Source of the DNA: Clitoria ternatea
Taxonomy: Eukaryota > Streptophyta > Magnoliopsida > Fabales > Fabaceae
Length of the DNA: 64,000 nt
Assembly: GCA_037962975.1 (NCBI GenBank)
Contig: CM075670.1
Location: 87,237,501 to 87,301,500 of the forward strand
Direction: 5' to 3'
Shown here: in pieces, positions 55,878-64,000 of the stretch
Layout: the number at the start of each line of letters is the position of its first letter
How positions within the stretch are numbered: position 1 is the first letter of the stretch
Translations under genes and position numbers: made by a program
The notes under the pieces: generated by a model
What the model was told of the DNA's origin: nothing
What the model saw: the letters and a program-made list of their open reading frames with translations, nothing else
Databases searched by the model: none

Positions 55878-56942
55878 GGGAGAGCACCAATCAACAACTT
55901 CTTGGCATCAATTACCATCAGATTCATTTTCCTTTCTTCGTTACTTTCTCTCTTTTTCTCTTTAGTTTTCTTCTTTTCCATTTTTCTTTCTCTGTTCGTT
56001 TTTCTTCTCTTTCTTTTATTTTGTAAGAGTGTGAGGGCTGTAAAAGTGAGAATTTAAATTTGTAATTGGTGGAGAAATTATTGCAACAAGGAATTACAGT
56101 GGTAAATTATTCTGAGCTTTTGGAGAAACCCGTAAGTCTTTATTTTTACCATGTCTTGTATGTTTTATTTTTCCATTATTTATATGAATTTGAATTATTT
56201 CATGAGTAGCTAAATTAATTATCTTGGGATAAAGGGGGTATGATAATATTTTATTTTAATGTTATTTTGACTTGGAATTAAATAAATTTCTGTTTTCCAT
56301 TTAGTTCAATTATGCTTAATGCTTTTAGTAATTCCTAACAAGAACCTAAATGATAAAACTGTATACTTACGGTATATTAGTAAGTTTAGGTAATAAATAG
56401 AATCGAGAGATTTATTTTTACCGGAAAGCTTTGAACTAAACCTAAGATTTTTGAGATGCTTTTTGTGACCTCGGTAAAACCGTGAAAGTAATCAAAATTC
56501 TTTTGAGGAAATAAAAGGGATTTTCATAAAACGATAATGGGCCTTTCTGAGGATTAAGCAGCGCTTTCCATAGGTTAGGTACATTAATAGGATTCCGAGA
56601 GGAACATATTAATTAGCTTTTGGAAAATTCGCCTTGGAAAACTTAATTCGATTCTTATTTATGAAAAGTTAAAATTCATTAACATAAAATAGAGTCTTAA
56701 TCCCCCGAAATCCCAAAATATTCTCAACTCTGATTTTTAAGTGTCAAGTAAATTTTATTTTTATATTTATTCGTATTCTGTGCAATTTTAATTTGTGCTT
56801 TATTTTATAAAAATCTTAAAAATCAATTGTGTGGATAATTAAATTTCAATATGCTGGTACTTTGAACACAGTCCCTGTGGAGAACGATAATCTTTTATAT
56901 TACGCGACATAACCCATGCGCTTGCGGGCCCTGTCAAGTTTT

Positions 56943-56960
56943 TGCCGCCGTTGCCGGGGA
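56943..56960 (+). other. Primer binding site of I (tRNA-Asp type, one mismatch)
   Basis: TGCCGCCGTTGCCGGGGA differs from the tRNA-Asp-complementary site in B at one base (third position). Located six bases after the LTR. Confidence 0.8.
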
Positions 56961-57087
56961 CTGTTGTCCCTTAAATATCGGCAATATTAAAATTCGATTA
57001 GATCATACTTGTTAATATTTTTATTTTGTTTTATTTCTAGTTATTTATTTTTATTTTTATTTTCAAAGATCAAATTTGATCTTTGTT

Positions 57088-57933
57088 ATGGAATTCTTAA
57101 CAGGTGCTACTGACTTTTATTGTTGTATTTGTGGTGATTCAGGACATGTTGCTACAAATTGCTATTTTGCAATATCCTTAAACCACCATGAACAAGAATT
57201 TTATCAGTTGGATGCTATTGGGAACTATAACCATAGCAGTGATTTTAGAAGTTTACCATTATTCCAAAACTATCCTCCACAAAAATCCAAACTTGAAATA
57301 CTGATGGAAAATTTTATGAGCACCCAAGAAAAACAAAATGAAGAGTTCTCAAATGCCATAAAAACCTTAGCTTCAAAGGTGGACTCTCTAGCCACCCATA
57401 ACAAAATTTTGGAAAATCAAATTGTCCAACAGACCTTTTTATCTATAAGAACACCAGAAACATTTCCTGTAAAACCTGAGGTGGAACCATCTAACCACAC
57501 CATGGACATCACTCTTGGGAGTGGTACTCATTATGATGATCCGGTTGGCATAACTAAAGAAGAAGCTAAGGAAGAGAAGAAATTTGATGAGTCTCTATCT
57601 CATCTGATAATTGAGGAGAGCAATACACTGATCCAAAAGAAGATACTGCCCAAGCTTAAGGATCCAGGTATTCTAGAGGTTATTCCTATCAAGGTAGGAA
57701 AATTTTACATACCTGTTAACTTTGCTGTGCTTGAAATAGATTTTATTGACCAAGTGGTAAAGAAAGAGGCAATCCAAAACCTCCCTCTTGATCCACTTGA
57801 ATCTGTTTTATCTTATGACTTTTCAGGCATTTCAAAAACACACTTATGTGATTTTTTGGCTAAAAGAGAACTGATCCCTAAAGTGGAATTCAGACCACTA
57901 AAACCTGTGTTCAGGTATGAATTGTATAGTTGA
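57088..57933 (+). CDS. Element I short gag-protease-region ORF
   Basis: 281 codons from the ATG at 57088 (MEFLTGATDFYCC). A canonical zinc knuckle CX2CX4HX4C (CCICGDSGHVATNC) is at residues 12-25, unusually right at the N-terminus. A coiled-coil-like segment follows (FMSTQEKQNEEFSNAIKTLA to KILENQIVQQ). A segment resembling the run-up to Athila protease is at about residues 190-210 (LIQKKILPKLKDPG), but the DLGAS active site and its surroundings are missing. The sequence jumps to a YIPVNFAVLEIDF segment that corresponds to the far side of protease. It appears to be an internally deleted gag-pro remnant kept open. A product could still bind element RNA; that is inference. Conservation elsewhere would decide whether it is a gene. 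Confidence 0.7.
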   Translation: MEFLTGATDFYCCICGDSGHVATNCYFAISLNHHEQEFYQLDAIGNYNHSSDFRSLPLFQNYPPQKSKLEILMENFMSTQEKQNEEFSNAIKTLASKVDSLATHNKILENQIVQQTFLSIRTPETFPVKPEVEPSNHTMDITLGSGTHYDDPVGITKEEAKEEKKFDESLSHLIIEESNTLIQKKILPKLKDPGILEVIPIKVGKFYIPVNFAVLEIDFIDQVVKKEAIQNLPLDPLESVLSYDFSGISKTHLCDFLAKRELIPKVEFRPLKPVFRYELYS

Positions 57934-58002
57934 AGCAGGTTCAGAAAAGTCTGGCTGAAGACTTAAAACTTAGCACTTGTGGGGAGGTAACCCCATGTCT
58001 TT

Positions 58003-58110
58003 AATAAATAAATAAATAAATAAATAAATAAACAAAACAAAAAAAAACAAAAACAAAAAAACAAAAAAACAAAAAAAACAAAAAACAAAAAAACAAAAAA
58101 AACAAAAAAC
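58003..58110 (+). repeat. AAAT/AAAC low-complexity tract in I
   Basis: AAAT repeats (58003-58032) pass into irregular AAAC/AAAAAC repeats up to 58110. No coding content. Confidence 0.85.
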
Positions 58111-59320
58111 CAACTATGTCAGATGCTGGTTTGGGGTTACTCCAGGTAAGTTTTCTTATCCTTTTATCATCCATTTTAACATTGAGGACAATGTCAAATT
58201 CTGGTTTGGGGTGGTAGGTAAGAAAACTTAACTGTTTTGTTTACGTTGTGTGATTGTTATTTTATTTTGCATGTTTGTTTTCTTTATTTTGTTTGTAATC
58301 TTGTAATTTACCATGATTGCATGATAAAGTTACTTTGAACACAAGGCTAAAGTATCTAAGGATCCCAAAATTTTGAGTAAAATTTTCAAAATTTGATTGT
58401 TTAAATGCCAAATAAATGCTTAAATGAACCTTATGTGATTAAAATTTTCTTTGAAAAGACTTTCCATGATTAGACTTGAGCCAAAATGGGTTATTTATCA
58501 AACAAATTTTCAAAACCCATATTTTCTTGATTGAGTGAATCTCATAGTCATTAATATTCTAGAACTTGTTTTTCAACCGATTCAAAATGGTTTTTGATTA
58601 TATGTCTTAGGATGATAAAGGCACAATTAGGTCTTATTCTTAAGCCTCGGAATTTTGTATAATTTGACCCCTAGTTGCCCCTTTTGAGCCTAAAAGCGAA
58701 AATTTTTCATTGAAACCTTTCATTGACTGATCTTCTCTTATTGGTGAAAAAGTTGGAAATTTAGTGAAGCAAAGAAATAAAAAAGGACTTAAGAAAAATA
58801 TGTATTGGATGCAAAGAAAAGCAAGAAAAAGAAAAAGAAAATCAAAAGGATGATATTGAATGAATTCCAAAAAGTCCATAAAAATTCAAAAATTTGCTCT
58901 GTTAAATTTATGATGATAATTTGAATCATTCATGACTGTTAAAGCCCTTTTGTATTCTATTTTTCTTGAATTTCCTACCTTGACAATACAACCCAAGGCC
59001 ACGTTACAACCTTTGAAAGACCTTTAGACTTTGATATATTTTCTATCTAAACTGTGGAGTTTCTGGTTTATTAACAAGCTTATGGTAATATTTTTTGACT
59101 ATGATGATTTGAGAGATACACAAACCTTGAAACACTTGAGTGAAAATTGTGAGAAGAGTATCTCAAATCTTGACATTGAAAATTGATTCACATAAGAAAA
59201 ATAAAACTGGCATTTGAATAAATCTGTTTCTCTATTTTTGATTCCTTAGTTTATTAAGCTTAGTGTTTTCTGTATTTTATCTTGCAAATATGGTGATTGC
59301 TTGAGGACAAGCAATGTTTT
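58111..59320 (+). other. I 3' non-coding region with PPT-like repeats
   Basis: About 1.2 kb without a gene. GGTTTGGGG occurs at 58128-58136 and 58203-58211, ahead of the terminal PPT. The minus-strand frame at 58640-58879 is Phe/Leu-rich low complexity and is not called. Confidence 0.65.
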
Positions 59321-59334
59321 GGTTTGGGGTATTT
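59321..59334 (+). other. Polypurine tract of I
   Basis: GGTTTGGGGTATTT directly before TGATAAGTAC. Same core as B's PPT. Confidence 0.75.
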
Positions 59335-61674
59335 TGATAAGTACTTTATAATACAATAAATTAGGTCTAAATTGCTTAGGATTTTAGTCATTATCCACTG
59401 TATTTCCTTTATTTATTGTAATTTTTGTTTTCTTTCCACTCTATTCTACTTGGGTATGTTATTTTGCAAGAATTAAGGTAACAAAGGGTCAAAAACAAGA
59501 GAAAAGCGACCATAAAATGATAAAGAAACAAGAAGAACAAGCCCAAAGTGGAAAGAATTCTCTTTTTAAAGCTGAAATCTGACTCAGAGCAATGAAATCC
59601 GACTCAAAATAGGCCAAATCCGAGTGGGATAACTCAAAATAGGCCAAATCTGAGTGGGATAACTCAGAAATGACCAAATCCGAGTGGTGTCTTAATCGGA
59701 CAAGGTGAAATCCGACCAGGAGTGAATCACACTCGGACTGACTTTTAAGTTTCGCATTAAATCCGAGTGAAAAGTCTCCAAGGAAGACATCCGAGTAAGC
59801 TAAGACAGAAAGCTACACTTCCGAGCAAAACAAGGCTCAGACATAAACTTCTACCAGCCAGCTTCCAGAGTCCTTCAAGTGCAAGTTCTGAGTGAAAAAT
59901 AAGAAGGTACTTCCGAGTGAATTCCAAAGCAAAGCTTTAACCGAGTGGTCCAAATTCAGAGACAGCCGAGTGAAAATGATTGGGAACCGATTGAATCTGG
60001 ACCAAGTAAGTCTTCAATCAGTTCCGAATGAACTCCATGAACCTGAGCCGAGTGAATGGTTTCAGTCGGATCCGATTCCCTCTTCAGTCAATTCCGAGCA
60101 ACACAAGCAAATCCGAGCAAGGATTCTCCGAGTGAAACAGTGAAAAAGAGAACCTCTCGCTTGAGCGAACCTTTATCTGCTTGAGCGAGACGGTTTCCTT
60201 CAATAAACGCTTAAGCGAGAAACTCTCGCTCAAGCGAAACCGACCGGTTTTCTTAAATACCGACCCCTCAACTCAACACCGAGTGAAGATTTCACTCGGT
60301 TTTATGTGCGAACAGTACCATTTTTTACTCGGTTTTGAGCACAGAAGGCACCCTTTCACTCGGATTTTGCAGAAAAGATGAAAACCGACCCACTTTTCCA
60401 CTCGGAATTTGCCCAGCTGAATAAGTCCAAGCACCGAATTATTGGAAGTATTAAAATAATGCAAATTGGCACAGCTGGAACTCACATGCACCGAAAGTTT
60501 TCTCCCACTTGACACCATCCAGGCTGCCTCCAAGCTGTGATGGTGGGGCGGCTGAGAAGAAGACAATTTTAACGCGTTTTCTTAGCTGGATTCATTCATC
60601 CATTCGTCTATAAAAGGGAGAGCACCAATCAACAACTTCTTGGCATCAATTACCATCAGATTCATTTTCCTTTCTTCGTTACTTTCTCTCTTTTTCTCTT
60701 TAGTTTTCTTCTTTTCCATTTTTCTTTCTCTGTTCGTTTTTCTTCTCTTTCTTTTATTTTGTAAGAGTGTGAGGGCTGTAAAAGTGAGAATTTAAATTTG
60801 TAATTGGTGGAGAAATTATTGCAACAAGGAATTACAGTGGTAAATTATTCTGAGCTTTTGGAGAAACCCGTAAGTCTTTATTTTTACCATGTCTTGTATG
60901 TTTTATTTTTCCATTATTTATATGAATTTGAATTATTTCATGAGTAGCTAAATTAATTATCTTGGGATAAAGGGGGTATGATAATATTTTATTTTAATGT
61001 TATTTTGACTTGGAATTAAATAAATTTCTGTTTTCCATTTAGTTCAATTATGCTTAATGCTTTTAGTAATTCCTAACAAGAACCTAAATGATAAAACTGT
61101 ATACTTACGGTATATTAGTAAGTTTAGGTAATAAATAGAATCGAGAGATTTATTTTTACCGGAAAGCTTTGAACTAAACCTAAGATTTTTGAGATGCTTT
61201 TTGTGACCTCGGTAAAACCGTGAAAGTAATCAAAATTCTTTTGAGGAAATAAAAGGGATTTTCATAAAACGATAATGGGCCTTTCTGAGGATTAAGCAGC
61301 GCTTTCCATAGGTTAGGTACATTAATAGGATTCCGAGAGGAACATATTAATTAGCTTTTGAAAAATTCGCCTTGGAAAACTTAATTCGATTCTTATTTAT
61401 GAAAAGTTAAAATTCATTAACATAAAATATAGTCTTAATCCCCCGAAATCCCAAGATATTCTCAACTCTGATTTTTAAGTGTCAAGTAAATTTTATTTTT
61501 ATATTTATTCGTATTCTGTGCAATTTTAATTTGTGCTTTATTTTATAAAAATCTTAAAAATCAATTGTGTGGATAATTAAATTTCAATATGCTGGTACTT
61601 TGAACACAGTCCCTGTGGAGAACGATAATCTTTTATATTACACGACATAACCCGTGCGCTTGCGGGCCCTGTCA
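59335..61674 (+). repeat. 3' LTR of element I
   Basis: 2340 bp, equal in length to 54597-56936, about 28 substitutions by eye. Ends CCTGTCA at the GTACA duplication. Confidence 0.92.
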
Positions 61675-63660
61675 GTACACATATTCTTTAAATTGCATGC
61701 ATTCACCAATTGTTTTACTGGTACCGAACCGCATCGCCCATCTTGCAACACCTGGCCATTTTCACCATGACCGCGGTACAAAACATATCAACGTATGGTG
61801 TTGCGGGCCGGCCAGATATCAAATCATGGCGGCTGTGATCATAAAGACCACCGGGGTCACCTGCTCATCAAGAGCCACCCCCCACAAGGGTCGGCCACAT
61901 GCAGCTCCCCGAAGCACTACATGGGCGGCTTCGTGACTTTACACTAAGTTACAGGGGAAAAGTACAACTTGCTCGTGCACCGAGCCACCCTCCCACTGGG
62001 TCGGCCGAGGGAACTCCCCTAATGTTCCACAACGGTGGCTATGCAGTATGCCATGGATGCAAATGCAGATCGTATGCATTTCTCACTCTATGCATCCTAC
62101 ACATGCCACTCATCATCCAACATCATCACACCATTAGCAACAACACCACAAGCTTTTATTAACATCGATTGTTCATAATAGTTTTAATCTTTAGGTGGTA
62201 TTCTTCCTATTCTCAATCTCAACAAACAACATCAACAATCATATCACATTCATGGTAATACAACTTAACATAACACACCATGAATATTCTAAATGCACAA
62301 AAGCATGTTGCCACATATATTTATCTATATCACACCACAAGTCATTATTTCTTACAACATTCAAGCAAGACTAACATGCATAACACCATATACCACAATC
62401 AACTAACATTCATATTCGTGCATTTAGAATTTAGACTCCTCTCCTACCTCAAGAGAAGAATTCCGATGGATAAGACGATCCCGCCTCGTCGTTCGGAATA
62501 GGTCCTACATTCACATTCATGTAAAAACCTTAATCAATCAACTACTCAAATCATCAATTCAATTCTATTTAGTCACAATCATATTTATAATGTCACAACA
62601 TGTGTTAAACATGTTGTGGATATCATTTTATTCTCTATTAGGCTTCAGGAATTCCTTCTCATTAAGCCACCATCATTAAATTTAAGGATTATAAGACAAC
62701 CCTATCCCCCAAGCTTCACCAAATTCCTTCCACCATCATTCATATCTTTTAATATCATACATTTCTCCATAAAACACATTCTCAAACTAACTTTCACTAT
62801 TTTCCCCAAACTCCAAGGTTAGGGTTTTCTCCAAAACCCATCCACCTTCATTAATACATCATAAACCTTCACTTCTCACCATCATTAATGCACCAACAAC
62901 CATTTTCCTCCCATAAATACTTGTATTTATGATATCCCATTCTAGGGCATGAGCATTAAATGCTCTAATAAACACCCATGCACATGCATCTCCTTCCCAA
63001 AATCATAATACCCATAATATCAACATAAACCTATCCAAAAATGGTGGGAGAAGCTTACCTCACACCCAAAACGAATTGGGTTCAAGAAAGGAAGGGAGGC
63101 AGCACGAAAATAAGAGGAAGGAGAAGGAAGAACCTCAAGCTTCCAAGCCCTCTTCAATGAAAAATAGAGAGGAAAAGAGTCACCACACAAACTCAAGGTT
63201 TTTGGGAGAAGAAGAGAGAAGAATGGAGGAAGATGAAGAGAAGAAGAAGTAAAGTATATTTGCTCAAAGCTTCAGCGGTTTACACGTGAATAGAAGAAGG
63301 AAAGTTTGGGCTTTTGGGTTTATTTTAATTCCATCTATTAGAATTCATCATTTTTCTACAAATAGGTTCTTCGTTTGGGCTCAATCCTTCATCCTAAAAT
63401 TATTCCGAATGTATATTCAGATTCCCAATATTATTCTCTACAGCCCTGACCAATATTATCTCATTCCGAGATACTTGGTCTGACACCCATATTTCAACCG
63501 GCTCACATTCAGCTTAACTGGTCTCCATAAATTACCAATAATTCCCAAAAATCTTAATTTAGATAAATTCAATTTATTGGGACCTTAAACAATTCATATT
63601 CAACCAGTCAATATTTATTTCCCTTAATTAATCTTCTATTTTAAAATTCGGGATGTTACA

Positions 63661-63872
63661 TGATGCGTAATGCCAAAGTGCGTGTAGTGTCCGCATTGTG
63701 GGGAGAGTTAAAACATTTTAATGACTAAAACATAAAACCGGATGCAAAACAGAGGCAAAAGCACTATTTTCTCTCCTTTCTTCTTCTCTTGCAATTTGGA
63801 ACTTCAATCCAAGCTAGTTGTGGTGAGATCTTGAGAATCAATCACATTTTTTGCTTCGGGAAGCTAAGGTAT
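63661..63872 (+). repeat. 3' LTR of element A, second part
   Basis: Begins with the right TGATG duplication of G and continues A's LTR through the CT-rich CTCTCCTTTCTTC and GAGATCTTGAGAATCAATCA segments (matching about 2465-2656 of the 5' LTR). Interrupted at 63873 by F. Confidence 0.88.
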
Positions 63873-64000
63873 TGTTAGGGAATCCCATTAGGGTCAGGCA
63901 GCGGAAACACAAAGGATTCCTAAAAGAATTGCAAACACAAATGTCTCAAGGCGTTATGCTAAATTAAATATTCAATTAGGGTTTACCTCTTGTAGACGCA
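63873..64000 (-). mobile_element. Element F: start of a second E-family copia LTR (truncated by window end)
   Basis: TGTTAGGGAATCCC begins at 63873 within A's LTR. The first part resembles E's left end (GCAGCGGAAA-ACA, GGATTCC, TTGCAAA, TTACCTCTTG in the same order). Whether it is a solo LTR or a full element cannot be told from this window. Confidence 0.7.

Larger units (their letters stand above)
54597..56936 (+). repeat. 5' LTR of element I
   Basis: 2340 bp. Carries a CCGAGTG/palindrome/CACTCGG block (54838-55675). Within this, about 31-bp units built on AGGCCAAATCCGAGTGGGAT repeat near 54868-54950. A TATA box and CT-rich leader follow (55910-56020). The open frames at 55154, 55443 and 55535-55828 repeat in the other LTR and are composition-driven. 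Confidence 0.92.
54597..61674 (+). mobile_element. Element I: non-autonomous Athila-like element in G's 5' LTR
   Basis: 7078 bp with two 2340-bp LTRs of equal length and a perfect target duplication GTACA (54592-54596 and 61675-61679). TGATAAGTAC start, CCTGTCA end, a tRNA-Asp-type PBS and a GGTTTGGGG PPT place it with Athila-like elements. The only coding capacity is a 282-codon ORF with a zinc knuckle and a remnant protease-region segment. RT, RNase H and integrase are absent, so it must depend on another element. About 28 LTR differences by eye (about 1.2 per cent) make it older than H. Confidence 0.9.
33735..63660 (-). mobile_element. Element G: minus-strand Tekay-like chromovirus with 4.45-kb LTRs
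   Basis: Starts TGGGACACCCC and ends GGATGTTACA, with a perfect target duplication TGATG (33730-33734 and 63661-63665) inside A's 3' LTR. Reading on the minus strand from 63660: 5' LTR (with I inserted), initiator-Met PBS at 52114-52125, gag (with H inserted), protease, RT, RNase H, integrase, chromodomain, PPT and 3' LTR. The LTRs are 4450 bp and, net of I, about 4449 bp. Pol has few lesions: stops at 40431, 39636, 39432 and 38310, plus one frameshift between protease and RT. Younger than A and older than H and I by nesting. Confidence 0.93.
52129..63660 (-). repeat. 5' LTR of element G (split by element I)
   Basis: Segments 52129-54596 and 61680-63660 together give about 4449 bp and align with 33735-38184. 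Element I sits at the bases matching about 36200, separating G's likely promoter half from its PBS-proximal half. Contains the flipped locus 52451-52480 and the motif block 52451-53678. Confidence 0.92.
2282..64000 (+). mobile_element. Element A: outermost Ty3/gypsy chromovirus (Tekay-like), runs off the window
   Basis: Left end at 2282 (TGTAACATCC); the matching second LTR starts at 33546. Own pieces are 2282-4193, 8113-9678, 10979-12897, 31487-33734 and 63666-63872, about 7.9 kb. Internal order is PBS, gag with zinc knuckles, protease, RT, RNase H, integrase, C-terminal chromodomain and polypurine tract, the order of Ty3 chromoviruses. It is the oldest member of the nest: D, E, B, G and F interrupt it. 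Its coding capacity is destroyed by many stops, frameshifts and a changed integrase catalytic residue. The Tekay assignment comes from the integrase and chromodomain sequence and the initiator-Met PBS. Confidence 0.9.

Overview
This window is nuclear DNA of a flowering plant, most likely a legume. The evidence is the LTR-retrotransposon lineages present (Athila/Calypso-like and Tekay-like Ty3/gypsy, SIRE/Maximus-like Ty1/copia), their tRNA-Asp and initiator tRNA-Met primer sites, and AT-rich flanks with MITE-like elements. I find no host gene, tRNA, rRNA or CRISPR array. The legume placement is inference; the plant placement is firm.

Layout. Bases 1-2281 are AT-rich flank carrying a Stowaway-like MITE (707-990) and a second fold-back element (1572-1788). 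From 2282 to the window end everything lies inside one old plus-strand Ty3/gypsy chromovirus (element A). About 7.9 kb of A is present, stretched to more than 61 kb by insertions. D, a 3.9-kb solo LTR (4194-8112), sits in A's 5' LTR. E, a copia-type solo LTR (9679-10973, site duplication CAGAA), sits in gag. B, an Athila-like element (12898-31481), sits at the RT/RNase H boundary. G, a minus-strand Tekay-like element with 4.45-kb LTRs (33735-63660, site duplication TGATG), sits in A's 3' LTR. F, an LTR of E's family (63873 to end), is also in the 3' LTR. B contains C, a minus-strand chromovirus (16518-21217) with a rearranged interior. G contains H, a young SIRE-like copia element (42187-51230, site duplication TCTTG), in gag, and I, a non-autonomous Athila-like element (54597-61674, site duplication GTACA), in its 5' LTR. 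The deepest nesting is host > A > B > C and host > A > G > H or I.

Relative age. By-eye LTR comparison gives 7 differences in 1641 bp for H and about 28 in 2340 bp for I; B is more diverged. This agrees with the nesting order. A, B, C and G carry many isolated stop codons, mostly explicable as C-to-T or G-to-A changes. H is nearly intact: gag and a 1000-codon pol share a frame, separated by two in-frame stops.

Most unusual signals. (1) The two LTRs of G differ by an exact inversion of a 10-bp spacer between inverted-repeat arms. (2) Four otherwise different elements (B, C, G, I) carry the same two-part motif block, CCGAGTGA words followed in the element-sense direction by TCGC-YYRR-GCGA palindromes. 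(3) A 407-bp duplication joins the end of C's LTR plus B flank to C's pol, as expected from ectopic break repair. (4) B's extra 3' ORF has its own TATA box and a candidate leader intron. (5) H has six GAATCGATTC palindromes in its U3.
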